From Persicaria tinctoria (Eukaryota; Streptophyta; Magnoliopsida; Caryophyllales; Polygonaceae), in NCBI GenBank assembly GCA_037127255.1, contig JBANSL010000009.1:30357475-30421474 (forward strand): 64,000 nt of DNA, read 5' to 3'. A program made the translations under genes and the position numbers. Positions 1-13,334 of the stretch are shown in pieces. Under the pieces are notes generated by a model. It worked only from the letters and a program-made list of their open reading frames with translations, did not search any database and was not told the origin of the DNA. Numbering within the stretch: position 1 is the stretch's first letter; the number at the start of each line of letters is the position of its first letter.

Positions 1-795
1 GTAGGCAAAAACAAACCTCTTATCCCAAACCATTGCGTTAAGTTAAATGATCTTCTATGGGATAACCAAGACAGAAAACAACTCGGAGAACTGTGCTTCA
101 TTTGGCAAAGAATCTGGGAGACCAGGAATGATCGGATCTTTAAAAATAAAAACGCTATAAATAGTACTCATTTAGCATTTAGAATTAAATTAGACATAGG
201 GGATTGGCTTTTGGCCGGTACAGAAAGAACGCCAAAACCTCAATATAACATGAAAAGAAAACGTAATTCCAAATGGACAAAGCCGCCAATAGACTTCTGG
301 AAAATTAATGTTGACGGATCCTTCACGCCCACGGGCGAAAGCAGGATTGGGGTGATTGTGAGAGATCACAATGGTAATGTAGATGACATACTACAAGCGG
401 AAGTGGTAGCCGATTCTGCTATCCAAACAAAAGCTGTTGCTTTTTGTGCAGGTTTAAGTCTAGCTTTATCTAAAGGGATCAAGCAAGCCATAGTAGAAGG
501 AGATTGTCTATAAGTAATCAAATCCATCAATAGTAACGGTTACCGGAGATGGGAGATACTAAGGGAAGTGGAACAAATCAAGAATCTGAGCTCAAACTTC
601 GACAAGATTGAATTCAGACACTGCTACAGAGAAGCTAATCAAGCTGCAGATTTTACTGCCAAGTCTAGAGCTACTTGTAATTTATGTAACCTCCCTACCT
701 GTAGGGATCTCTGTAACATCATCTCTTTAGATGATCATGGTGGCACCTTACAAGGTAAGGAACACCTATATTTTGCCTACTGTAAAAAAAAAATT
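1..795 (+). mobile_element. 3' end of an L1-type LINE (cut by window start)
   Basis: This is the C-terminal end of a LINE ORF2 followed by a short A-run at 785-793. It matches, by eye, the end of the longer LINE at 49330-53670. Both share the segment coding for FIWxxIWxxRN, then the RNase H domain, then a tail ending in DDHGG and an A-run. Only the last ~800 bases lie in the window, so its 5' extent is unknown. Confidence 0.85.

Positions 796-801
<6 letters not shown>
211..801 (+). pseudogene. LINE RNase H domain, one in-frame stop
   Basis: This is the plant-LINE RNase H-like domain (RVT_3 type) that ends ORF2 and would degrade RNA in RNA-DNA hybrids during target-primed reverse transcription. 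The first catalytic Asp is visible in KINVDGSF. The end carries the family pattern EFRHCYREANQAAD, which supplies the last acidic residue. A TAA at 511-513 interrupts the frame just after VEGDC, and the same frame resumes at once, so this is a one-lesion pseudogene. The sister copy at 53108-53641 has its stop at a different place, so the two decayed independently. Confidence 0.8.
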
Positions 802-1939
<1,138 letters not shown>

Positions 1940-2466
1940 ATTGACGTGGCCCAGAAATATAATACCACTTTAATGCAGAAAATGCCACGCATGCGAAAAT
2001 AATCCCGTTTAATCCAGAAAATTCCGTGGCCGCGAGGTCGCTCCAGCGGCCTCTGTTTTAGTATTTCGAAGTAGTGTTGACACTGTTTAACTAAGGTTTT
2101 ATGTTATTGGTAATTTGCTCAACATCATCTTAGTTTTGCTAAAAAATAGTTTATATTTGCACAACAAATAAATGGATATCATTAAATCAACTGTATGAAT
2201 AAAATAGACCAGTTATAAACACAAATCACATATTTGATTACCGAGGGTAGAGAATTGTGCTGACATATAGAAAAGAACACACAACTGTTCAGAAGCAGTT
2301 ATAGTTGTATGCATCTTGACAAATACTATCCACTTTAAAACCACAGGGAAAACAACTTTCTTAATGTTTATGAGAAAACTGTTCAGAAGCAGAGTACACA
2401 ACTGTCTACACCCAAATACATTCCAAAGTTTGCAAAAAAAAAAACATGAAATTGCCTTGTAGTTGT

Positions 2467-5400
2467 TCAACCAAGATTTAGTTTCTGGCCCTGAATCCCC
2501 TTTGAAGTCATTTTTGCATGGGATTTCGCTGCCTTCACAACTTTTGTGTTCACTTCATTCAGCTCTGAGCACACAATATTTGTTAGGTACTTCACCCATA
2601 GCTTTGAGATATTCTTGAAATTGCCCTTTTCCAATCCACACTTGTACGCTCTCTCTGTCCCAAAGAAGGTCTCCATGTGATGCATGAGGCATACCCCAGA
2701 ATGCACAACTTTCTCTTCTCCAGCCCATGCGATGGGGACATTTGATGTTGGTGCAGCTAACACTATTTTTGTCTTTTCTCCAAGCCCCTTGTCTGTTAGA
2801 TAAGCAATCAACATATCCCCCTGCATGGATTGAATTATAAAGCATGTAATTTTAATTGTAATATGAGGTGATATTTAAGTGAAATTAACACAAGTAAAGC
2901 CATAGTAGATATCATTAATAAAACTTACCAAACATTCGAAGGGTGATGGGAAGCTGCAAGTTGCATCAGTGCAAGATGGGGTGATATCAACGATCTGGAT
3001 AACTTTGTTTTTAAAGTTGAAGACAACCATGACATAAAACACTTCTCGTTGAACTCCAAATACAATCTAATCAACATAATATAAAACAGATAGACATTAG
3101 TGATTGAGCTTGTTAACTTTGATTTCAATTTTAGTATTTTGAGAACTTTATTCAAGTAATTGCGAGGGACTACTATGTCTACATCTCTCAAAGAAATGTG
3201 TGGTGACAAAGACAATATAGTATCAAGGTGGAGGTTAAACCTCTTAAACTGTTCATCACAAGCTCCTGATGATACACTCTCCACATTAAACTGGATCAAG
3301 AATAGAAATTAGTAAAAAAAAAACAGACCCATTGTAGTAATGACAAAACAATGGAGTGTAATTGAATAATGAAATTGTAAAGATATTACAGATTTGTTGA
3401 TATTGACAAATATTCTTGATGGTGATTGATCACTTTTATATTGTTCCTTGTGGTTGAGGATAGTTGTCCATGCATCAATAACGACACTAGACAAGTGGGT
3501 TTCATCTTCAAGTGTACCCATGTCTGTCCTTACAATTTCAACAAACTTGTGTTTAAATAAAACTTCCCTGCAAAGCGAATCATTATGAAGATGGATTAAG
3601 TAAAAATAATCTTTTACCTGTAACTGAACATACACTAAGTAAATTAAGATTAAAATGAACTTACGTGCTTTGAGTTGTTTTCATTGCTGAATAGGCTGAA
3701 ACAGTGCGCTCAATTTCAGAGATAGGATCATTAATATCAACAACACGTGAATAATAAGAGCTTCTCAAAGATGCAGAAGGTTTATGTGCTCTCCTTGCAT
3801 CTTCTTCTCTTTTTGTGTCATTCAGTTGTTCTGCAGCATTCACATCAGCTGCGTTGACACGTGGTGATCTCCGTGTTGGCAATGTAGCAGGGGACTTGCA
3901 TTTTCTTCTACCTCCCAAATGGTTCCCTAGTGGAATATCAGTTTCAAATTGAGTAGGTAGGGGGTTTGGAGTTGTGCATAATGTGTCTGCAGTTTTAGCT
4001 TGAACATCCTGGTGTATTGACGGATGACCATGGCCGCCTGGAGGAGCTTGGTTTGGTTCATTCGTAACGTTGTTTGCATCTCCAGTATTCTGCGATGTCC
4101 CTTTATCTTTCTTAAAAGCAGGATCATTTAGAAATATATCAAAGGAAAATTCCCCATCTACTTTGATGTTTGATTTCAATTTTTGCTTATTCTGATACGC
4201 CATCTCAATCTGAGTAATGCAATCTAAGAAAGCAGAGTATGACCAGAATTTTTCTTGGGAGTCGATAAAATGTGTGTTTGGAGAGTCATTCATATAAGAC
4301 ATGTCAGCAGCATCTGTAGCAGGCTTAGGGGTTACATCTTCCATCCCTAGAAGCTGGTTTGCCCCATGTAGAAGTCTTTTCACCTTGTCATCATGTTGTA
4401 GCTCAGGCGGTACATTTGTAGACCACTCAACAAAATCGAATATAGCAGATGCAAGCACATAAGTTTTTTGAGCAAAAAACTTTATCCAACTCTAGAAGAT
4501 AACAGCACATAAAAAACAAGAATAAAAAATAACCAGTAAATATCATAACATGCTAAATTGTACCAATATTAGATTGAATTGTTTTAAAGAATTCATATAA
4601 ACATCTACTGGGGGTGGTTGTTTTTCTAGATCAGCAGGGTGACTGGTGCCTTCATCATTTTGTGCAGTAGTGGGCGGACAAGATGTAGACGGTATGTCTT
4701 GATGGGAAGGAACAAATTGGCGAGCCTGGACTAAGCCACGGCCAAAGCCTCCGGTACTAATATCATCGGTTTCTCGTTTGCGCAAAATTTTGTAATTCAT
4801 GCCAACAAACACTAGGAAACAACGACTCATTCTTCTGAGTGCGGTGCTTGTGAATAGTTTCACCCTATCCATATAAAACAACTGCAACACCAAGGCGATA
4901 AACATATATCAGTATAATGATGGAGCGGGGGAATGTTGACCTGAAGAATATTGTACGTACATTGTAAAGAAATTAAGGTAACATCAGAGGAAAGGTTTAA
5001 AAAAAATACTTACAACCAAGAATAATAGAGGCCCTCTGAAATGGCCATTCTTGTTCTTTTCCCAGCTTTTCTTTGCGTCAACCAAACTTTTCAACACCAG
5101 ACCACACCAATTTAGGTCTTTCATGTCTCCCAATTCATGAACTACTCCTATTAAACTCTGGTTTGCATGCCCGTTTCCCAGAGTATCAACCAATATAGAG
5201 TCTAATATAACAATAAAGTTCACAAGGAATTGATCACCACAGTCAGTGTCAGCTATCAATTTATCCATCACCATAGCTGTTGTTATATTATCCTGGACCT
5301 CAAATGTGCTTCTCCAATCTCGCACAAGACTGAAATTCTCTTTAGCTGTTTTTCTTCCAACTAAAATCTTTCCCATGGGGAACCCCATTGTGATATGCAC

Positions 5401-6415
5401 ATCTATTTCTGCAATTTCAAGTTCTTCTTCATTAGCCAGCACCAAGCAACACTTGTTAGCATCAAACTGATCCACTAACCAATACGAAAGATGCAGTGGT
5501 AGGGTAACAATATCCAAGTTGAAGAAAAATCCAAACCCAATATTTTGAATGAATGTCTTCTGCTTATCATTCATTTTTTTCAATGATGACACCAGCAAGT
5601 GTAGGCTTGAACGTGCCTTCAAACCGGGGAGATTTTTCTGTTTGGTGTTCCTCTCGTTCCTCACAATCATCTGCATGTTTTCTGTGTTAGGTTGTATGTC
5701 TGTGGGATCCGTTTGCTCATCAGATGTGATGATATGCACAGTTGGGTTTACATGTTGAACAACAGTCTCATTAGGTGAATGGTTATCCAACCTTGCAATT
5801 TCAATGGTTTCCACACCAACAGTGCTAACAGGAAGAGCAGTCACAAGGTGAACTTCTTTCTTATTGTTTTTTCGAACAAGTGGTTGAGAATCTTTTGATT
5901 CAAGCGACTGACAATCGTCCCGTGCTTCATAGGCTTTACCAGGCTCATTATCATCAAACATTTCATCTTTGAAGGGAGGTGAATCTCTAGATAAATCAAC
6001 TACTGGAGGTTTAACTCCAAATCTTTTTGATCTCTTAGAAGTTCGATTTGGGCTTTGTAGAACAGGTGAATCACTTAAACTCTGGGGACGTTTACCTATA
6101 GAATGAACACTTACAATCAATTTCTACAAATATAGGGAGTAATGACATTGTAATAGAAGGCAGTTTATACCGTATAAAATTCAAAATTGAATGATAAATC
6201 CATCACATTAATTTCGAATTATGATGTGCAAGTAATTGAATTAGCAATGGTAGCTCTTGAAAGCCTAAATAACTGCTTGATTATAAACGTTCAAATCTTT
6301 TGAATAAGTGACATTGCCTGATTTTCGTGAAAACTAAACCCTAAACAGAATTCGTTCTAATTTAAACTATAATATACGGAATAGACGGGATCAAACCTTT
6401 CGGATCTGATGACAT
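2467..6415 (-). CDS. Ulp1/C48 peptidase-like protein, catalytic Cys replaced
   Basis: This is a multi-exon gene of the Ulp1-like (SUMO-protease fold) group carried by plant MULEs. Exon 1 is 6415-6397 (starts MSSDPK) and joins in frame to exon 2 (6095-5014), which has a basic Ser/Pro-rich N-terminus and then a conserved ~200-residue domain seen N-terminal of such peptidases. Further exons lie near 4881-4573, 4494-3662, 3567-3390, 3290-3180, 3060-2929 and 2825-2467, with GT-AG borders at most joints; the joint near 3180/3070 is uncertain. The C-terminal part has the expected layout: FYVMVVFNFKNKV, then VDIT (Asp), then the nucleophile loop. However, the loop reads HSGV where active enzymes have DCGV, and the His expected before FYVMVV is a Val. 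The open exons suggest a gene that may be expressed but is not a protease. Not detected: zinc fingers or transposase motifs. Confidence 0.7.
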
Positions 6416-6581
6416 GTTGATGTATATGATAGATTTCTTCTCCACAAGCCTATAATCAAGCGTGAAGAAATCTCGCAAAGAAAGAGAGAGAGTAGATTTA
6501 GCTGGAGGATGAAAACCAAACGAAGGTGATGGAGAACTTCTAGAACGAGAAAAACGTGTTAGACATTTACATTGGTTGCTT

Positions 6582-6590
6582 TTTATATTT
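6582..6590 (-). promoter_or_regulatory. possible TATA box of the Ulp1-like gene
   Basis: On the minus strand the string AAATATAAAA lies about 170 bases upstream of the ATG at 6415, followed by a CT-rich leader (TCTCTCTCTTTC), as is common in plant promoters. Position and motif only. Confidence 0.3.
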
Positions 6591-6699
6591 TTTTAGGAAA
6601 ACCGTTTTGTTTTTCTTTTTTTATATAAAATCGGAAATTGTGTAATACTTTATTTATTTCTTATTATTTAACTTATAATTCCATACCTTAAATTTATTT

Positions 6700-8440
6700 T
6701 TTCATAATATGATTCTTTACTTTTCAATAGAATATGATTGCACAACAATAGTTTATATTTACACAAAAACCGAGAGTTGTGAAATTATTGGTAACATGAT
6801 CTTATTTTCTCTCTTTATGTTTACATACTTTCTCAATAGATTATTGCACAACATCGTAATATTTTTGCTCATCAATCGTATAAAATTGCACAACATTGAA
6901 GTGCAGTAGGGAAACATTTGCTCAAAATCATTTTATTTATTCTCAACAATAGTTTATATACGCATAACAATCGACACTTGTGAATTTGTTAGCAACATGA
7001 TCTTACTTTCTTTATTGATGTTTTCATAGTTGTTCAATAGATTATTGCTCAACATCGTCTTATTTTTGCTCATCAATTGGATAAAATTGCACAACTTCTA
7101 CGATTGATGAAAACTTGCTCAACATCATCTTATTTTTGCTCAACGATAGTTTATATTTGCACAACAGCAACACTTTGTTAGCAACATTGCTCAACGATAG
7201 TTCATAGTTGCTAGAGATGGCAATTTCACCCGCACCCGACGGATATCCGTCTCACCCGACCCGATAGAGTTGGTGAAAATCCGAAATAAAGCAGGTATTA
7301 AATGGGTGATGGGTGAACGGGTGATGGGTTGGGTCGGATTCGGGTGAAGACATTCCCCACCCGTCACCCGACCCATCACCCGACCCATCAACCGACTTAT
7401 ATTATATAATTATATTTTATATGTGAAATTACTAATATAATACGTATGAAATTACTAATATAATGAATATACATGCTCATTAAAATGGAAATGTGTATGT
7501 ACCGTAATTTGCTCATGAAAACAATCAATTTCCTGTAACTAATATATATATACCTACTGTATTTGAAGGCAATTGGCTCATGAAAACAATCAATTAGCCA
7601 TGGAGACGTGAATGCAATAATTTTTCAATAATTTTTTTGACCGAATTTGGCTATATTTGGTACTTGTTTATTTGTCGATGAATTCGACGTATGTTTTTTA
7701 GTAATTTTTTTGATGTCTTGTATTTCACCCGAATTATCACCCGATCCACCCGGTCACCCGGTGGATGATTGGTGGACGGGGCGGGTGAAACATTTGGTGG
7801 GTGATGGGTCGGGTAGGGTGAAGGGTTTTAGGTGGTGAGTCGGGTGACGGAAGTAGATCATTCACCCATCACTCGACCCATTGCCATCCCTAATAGTTGC
7901 TCAATAGATTATTGCTCAACATCATCTTATTTTTGCTCATCAATAGGATAAAATTGCACAACAGCGTATCATTGATGAAAACTTGCTCAACATCATCTTA
8001 TTTTTGCTCAACGATAGTTTATAAATGCACCACAGCAACACTTTGATGGCAACATGATCTTATTTCCTCTATTTATGATTTCATAGTTGCTCAATAGATT
8101 ATTGCTCAACATGGTCTTATTTCTGCTCATCAATAGAATAAAATTGCACGAGATCGTATGGTTGGTTAAAACTTGCTCAACATCATCTTATTTTTGCTCA
8201 ACAATAGTTTATAAATGCACAACAACAAAACTTTGTTGGCAACATGATCTTATTTTCTCTATTTATGTTCTCATAGTTGCTCTATAGATTATTGCTCAAC
8301 ATGGTCTTATTTCTACTCATCAATATAATAAAATTGCACAACATCATATGGTTGGTGAAAACTTGCTCAACATCATCTTATTTTTGCTCAACAATTGTTT
8401 TTATTTGCACAACAACACTTTGTCAACTTTGTATCATTTT
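6700..8440. repeat. tandem ~190-bp degenerate repeats
   Basis: About five imperfect units, each containing AACATGATCTTA, then CTCAATAGATTATTGCTCAACAT, then a TTGCACAAC-ending block. Two clear units start at 8051 and 8241 (period 190); others lie near 6790, 6990 and 7185/7893, the last split by a hAT element. The block TTTGCTCAACATCATCTTA also occurs at 2117-2135, outside the array, near the left edge of the MULE. Confidence 0.75.
7212..7892. mobile_element. non-autonomous hAT element, 681 bp
   Basis: The ends read TAGAGATGGCAAT and ATTGCCATCCCTA, a 13-bp inverted repeat with one mismatch. They are flanked by a perfect 8-bp direct repeat ATAGTTGC (7204-7211 and 7893-7900), the duplication size made by hAT transposases. 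Subterminal regions are packed with ACCCG/CGGGT motifs. There is no coding sequence. It sits inside one unit of the ~190-bp tandem repeat. Confidence 0.93.
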
Positions 8441-8711
8441 TTTAGTGAACAACAATGATATAAATTTGAAATTTCATGAGCATTGATGGCAAAATTGTGC
8501 TGACATAAATGGAAAAGAGTATACAAACTTGTATTATTACATGATAAAATCTAAAAATTTATTCTATAATATTGAATTAATGTTTATTTTGAAACATAAA
8601 TGTCATTCACAATGTCTAAACTGTATTATTTCCTAACATTACTTTTATATAATGCTGATGACAGAAATTGTGCTGACAGCCTTATTTCGAATGCTTCAAC
8701 CTCCTCTTGAA

Positions 8712-11122
8712 CTATCCCCTTGAAAGCTTTCTATTTGAAGGTGGTCTTCCTGCTCTCTTTCTTACTACTGGGGAGTAACATTTGATAGATTTTATCACAT
8801 CAGGGATGTTCCCTTCATCTTCTACCAACACTAGATATATTGTTTCTGCATATGTAATACGCCAAGCATCATTGTTGTAAAATTTTGCAACAAAATTAGA
8901 CACATTTGCCTTTATGTGTGTAATGGCTGCTAGAGCATGTACACACGATATTTTCTCGACATCAAATACTCTGCACGTACATGTCCTCGTTGATAGATCA
9001 ACTATAGCTACAGCTCCGTGACCTTTGATCTCAAATTGTGATGCATTCATCCTTTCTACTCTGCATAACCCAACTTGCTCTTGTGATTTCCTTATCACCT
9101 TAAGGATTTCAGGAGTTATTCTGCCTTGGTTTCCTAGTGTTTTCTCTCTTCTTTCCTGGAACCATGATGTGAGCTTTTCTCTAGCAAACTCCATAAGTGT
9201 CACAATGGAATAATCCTTTTTCCCTTTGAAAACGGAGTTCAAGCTTTCAGCATTGTAGGATGTCATCATGTTGTATCTATTACACTTTGCATGTACTCTG
9301 GCCCATTTATCAAAACCTGCTGACACCAGATATTCTGACAGTTTTGGACATGTTGCTTCTATTTGTGCAAGGTAGTTGTTGAACTCTTGGATAGTGTAAC
9401 TCGCTGCTGCTTTTTTGAACATTTTCCCCATGTCTTTTTTTTTAATGTCGCTTTGATGTTTTGTTTCAAGTGCCACATACATATGCAGTGTGTAGCTGTT
9501 GGTTAAACTAAAGATATAGCCCTTGAAATGCTAGCATGTCTATCAGAGACAAACACTAAGTCATTTGATGGAGGCACAACCTGCAGCAGCCGATACATAA
9601 ACCATTCCCAATAGCTGTTGTTTTCGGAGTCAACAATACCAAAGGCAAGCGGAAAAATATGTCTATTTGCATCTTGTGCAATTGCTCCAAGCAACGTGCC
9701 TCTGTATTGCCCAGTTAGGAATGTGTCATCAATAACAACAACCTGGTATATAAAGAAATGAAATTACTGATGTTATTGAATTTAAGAAAATCAATGACAA
9801 CAGAATTTATGCTGACACTGATTTAGACATACCTTCTTTAAGAGGGAGAATGCTCTGAGGCACTGTACAAATGAGAGGAACAAGTACTGAAACTTGTCTT
9901 CTTTGTCTGTTGAAAATAATGCTATAGTCCCATTGTTTCTCTCCATGAGCATATGGCAAAATGATGGTAAATCTGTATAATTTGATTCTGGTGTCCCCTT
10001 AACAATTTCGTGAGCAATTTTTGATGATTTCCATGCTCTTCGGTAGGTAATTGGCATCTTTTTTTCTGTTCTCATCTTATCCATTATCTGTGCTTGTTTG
10101 TATCCAGCGTCAACACTGTGTAATTATATTCAAATTAGAATAAATAATATATTAAAAAGAAAGATTAAATATAAATACTATTTCTTACAAAATTTTCTCA
10201 CCTTGATTCGATGATGCTTGCAATCACAGAAGATGAAGGCTGTTTGCAGTGTTTTGTTCTGAAATCCCACGTGCAGGTGTGAATGTCAACATATACTATA
10301 ACCTCATGCCAAGTTGGACCAAAAGTTTTGACATGCACTTTCCATTTGCAGTTAGGATCTACACAATGCACCCTATAATACTTTGTATCTGATTTTTCCA
10401 CACAAAAACCAAATATCTCGGTTATTGACAAGATTCCCAAAACATTCTTAACTGCTTTCCTTGATTCAAAGCTTTTGCCTATGCACATCAAGTTTTGTGA
10501 ATTCAGATTCACACTAGGCACAGTAGAGCTATCATCATCCCAGTCTTTTAGTGTAGTTTGTCTCCTGTGTGCTGTAGAATAGAATGTTCTCCATATTTCA
10601 TCTACAGAATCTTCATCGCTTGCAGTATCACTATTTACAGAATACATGTCATCTCCAGTATCTTCTAACAATACACCCTTCATCCTGGTGTCACCGATCA
10701 ATGTCATGCTATTTTCCCCTGAGACAATGTCGGTTATATTTGGATTGCATGTCACCAACTGTAAACTGTCAGCTGAGAATGCCTGTTGATCTTCTTGTTC
10801 ACTATCTATTTTAATACTGACACACAACTCAACATCAAATTTAACATCCTGTAGTTCGGATAACCTTAAAAAATCTTTCAAATCAGCATCACATTCAACA
10901 TTAAGCGGAGCTCTCAAGAATTTGAAAGGGTGTAAATGATTGAATTCTAATTCAAATGCACTGTCTATAGAATCTGTTGTGCACTTTTTCAGTTAAACCA
11001 TGTAGTGTTGTTGAGTCATCAATCATAAACACCTTTGAAGTAGTGTCTCCAACAAAGGTTGGACCTGAATCATCAAACAACCATTTCCCACCATATACAA
11101 CTGTAATAATGTAGGTTTCCAT
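8712..11122 (-). pseudogene. MURA transposase of the MULE, at least three lesions
   Basis: This is a Mutator-type DDE transposase. It starts METYIITVVYGGKW (11122) and has a MuDR N-terminal zinc-binding domain (about 10500-10250), then exons at 10117?-9834 and from 9743. The catalytic core shows VVVIDDTFLTGQYRG (first Asp) and FVSDRHASI (second Asp). The C-terminus has a SWIM zinc finger (CTCRVFDVEKISCVHAL) and a basic RKRAGRPPS tail. Lesions: a frameshift near 10985-11000 in a T-run, a TAA at 9503-9505 where a Tyr is expected, and a frameshift in nine T at 9435-9443. It cannot make a full protein as it stands. It is transcribed in the same direction as the Ulp1-like gene, which lies about 2.3 kb downstream. 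Confidence 0.88.
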
Positions 11123-11193
11123 TGTAATTTGTAGAGTATGAATTTAAGAGGATAAATACATTGCAGTAGTAACAAACACAATCTGATTGAAAC

Positions 11194-11270
11194 GATGACA
11201 TGAGCAATCAAAGTGTAATGATGACATGAGCAATCAAAGTGTAATGATGACATGAGCAATCAAAGTACAA
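11194..11270. repeat. 26-bp tandem repeat, three copies
   Basis: The unit GATGACATGAGCAATCAAAG plus TGTAAT is repeated three times (11194, 11220, 11246), the last slightly changed. Single degenerate copies are scattered to 11700. It lies in the presumed leader intron of MURA. Confidence 0.9.
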
Positions 11271-11387
11271 TAAGGAAAGGTGAATTTCAATATGTTGTCA
11301 AATGCAATATTGGATGCAACAGTGAGGAATTCATATCATCTAATCAATTATATGAATATAATACAGCAGCTATGAACACAATCCTAA

Positions 11388-12444
11388 AAAATTTGAACCT
11401 TCGGTGTAAATTTTCTATCATTAAATCAACTAAATGAATAGAATACACCTGTTATGAAAAAAAATCCTACAAAATTTGCACCTACGGTGCAAATTTTTTA
11501 TGAGTCAAATGCAGTCCTGACATGAAAACATTCAAAGTGTAATAAGGAATGTATAGATCATTATATTGTCAAATGCAACAATGGATTTGCACCTCCCGTG
11601 CAAATTTTCTATGACTCAAATGCAGTGTTGACATGGCTCAATTAAAGTGCAATAAGGAAGTGTAGTGATGACATGAGCAATCAAAGTTTAATAAGGAATG
11701 GATACTTCAATATATTGTCCAGATTCAAGTGTAGTGATGACATGAACACAATATTGGATGACATGAACACAATATTGGATGCAACGGTATGGAATCTATA
11801 TCTTTAAATCAACTAGATGAATACAATACATCTGTTATGAGAAAAATTCTATAAAACTTGCACTTCTGGTGGAAAATTTCTATGATTCAAGTCTAGTGAT
11901 TAATTGAACAATCATAGTGAAATCACATTGTAAGCAATCATAGTGATGAGTTGAGCAATGTAAAATATTAACAATCATAAATAAGCATAAACATACACAT
12001 ATTCGATTGGAAACTTAAAAATTACACATATATAGCAAAAAATGATCATAATCAGTAACTCATGCTTCAAAAATCAATCAAAATTTGCGCCAAGGCGCAA
12101 ATTTTGACGCATTCTATAACATTAATAATTTGATTCTACTATATGTGTGACTGCATAACCTTAATCACTTGATGCATAAAAAATGAATCAAAAATTTCGC
12201 CAAAGGCACAGATTTTGATGCATTCAATAGCAGTAATCATTCGGTTCAACTATATTTTCATACAGGTATAACATATATAAGCACAGATTTGACGTAATCT
12301 ATAGCTGTAATCACTCGATTCAAAGCACTAATCCAAAAATTGAAGGAAAGAAGGCACAAATTTAATATGATTCTTCAGCATAATTGATAATCAACTTAGA
12401 ATCGTCAAAATTCTAGTAAAATTTGCGCCTTTGGCGCAAATTTT
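11388..12444. repeat. family of palindromic hairpins upstream of MURA
   Basis: Seven related hairpins share arms built as AAAATTTGC-A/G-CC. Perfect ones are 11471-11497 (arms of 12, loop TAC), 12079-12106 (arms of 13, loop AA) and 12418-12444 (arms of 12, loop TTT). 11585-11605 has 8-bp arms. Degenerate ones are at 11388-11414 (loop TTC), about 11853-11877 and 12191-12216. Where one arm reads GCACC its partner reads GGTGC; where it reads GCGCC the partner reads GGCGC, so the stems co-vary. Flanking sequence (ATGA-TCAAATGCAGT) is also repeated. Confidence 0.85.
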
Positions 12445-12496
12445 CCATGAATTCATGGTGGCGTTTGTTGTAAATTGTAATCGGATGCTTTGCTTA

Positions 12497-12680
12497 CCTG
12501 ATTCTGTAGAAGAGAATTCGAAATCGATGGTTTTGATGATGTCGGAGAGATGATCGGCCGTAAATCTTGGCAATCGTCGTTGAGCAGTTCGGGAGGGAGA
12601 AAGTGAGAGCGTGCAGAGAGGGAGAGCCAGAGGAGAGAGAAAGGCGCGTGGGAGAGAGGGAGGAGGCTTATATTTAGGAC
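12497..12680 (-). promoter_or_regulatory. likely MURA promoter and leader exon
   Basis: On the minus strand CCTAAATATAAGCC (12665-12678) resembles a TATA box. It is followed by a CT-rich stretch and then by a consensus 5' splice site (ATCAG/GTAAGC, near 12500). This suggests a non-coding first exon and a long leader intron that contains the hairpin family. Inference from motifs and spacing only. Confidence 0.4.
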
Positions 12681-12858
12681 ATTTCATAAAATTGTCCCAA
12701 AACGTGGACATTTCGCAAATTAGGCCCTATTTCGTGGCTATTTTGCAAATTCGCCATATTTTCTATTCGTAGTTTTAAATATATATTTATATATATAAAT
12801 CCAGCTCATGTTGGGTATGACCAAAATTCTGAAAGTGTTGAATAAACCTTGTAAGAGC

Positions 12859-13082
12859 ATATTTATCAGTGAGCCATGTCCCGGTCTCATTGCTTACTTT
12901 TTAATTGCCACATTAGCTTATGAGTCAGGGTTCACTGCTTACTTTTTAACTGCCACATCCTCTTATGAGCCCCTACCTAGCTTTTCACTTTTTTAGCAAA
13001 TTATTAGTGAGTCCTGTCTCGGGCTCATAACTTACCTTTTTTTATATATTTATTTCTTTTTTCCTTCACATAAACAAAGTTG

Positions 13083-13114
<32 letters not shown>

Positions 13115-13334
13115 TATCAGTGAGCCATGTCCCGGTCTCATTGCTTACTTTTTAATTGCCACATTAGCTTATGAGTCAGGGTTCACTGCTTACTTTTTAA
13201 CTGTCACATCCTCTTATGAGCCCCTACCCAACTTTTCACTTTTTTGGCAAATTATTAGTGAGTCCCGTCTCGGGCTCATAACTTACCTTTTTTTTATATA
13301 TTTATTTCTTTTTTCCTTCACATAAACAAAGTTG

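Larger units (their letters stand above)
1940..12770 (-). mobile_element. MULE region with Ulp1-like and MURA genes
   Basis: Two genes on the minus strand, a MURA transposase and a Ulp1/C48-like peptidase, form the known arrangement of Ulp1-bearing Mutator-like elements. The outer limits are estimates. At the left, 1940-2050 has GTGGCC/GCCACG-rich sequence with GCGAAAATAATCCC. At the right, 12690-12765 has related GGACATTTCGCAAATT and GTGGCTATTTTGCAAATT motifs in inverted orientation. I could not define clean terminal inverted repeats or a 9-bp target duplication. The two genes could also belong to two adjacent elements, but repeats at 2105-2220 recur both at 6700-8440 and at 11340-11850, which favours one unit. 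Confidence 0.6.

Noticed and set aside
11194..11270. CRISPR-like array
   Set aside because: Three head-to-tail 26-bp units without spacers in a plant genome; a simple tandem repeat.
12391..12711. 106-residue minus-strand frame upstream of MURA
   Set aside because: It spans a TATA-like site, a CT-rich leader and a splice donor, so it fits a non-coding first exon better than a protein.
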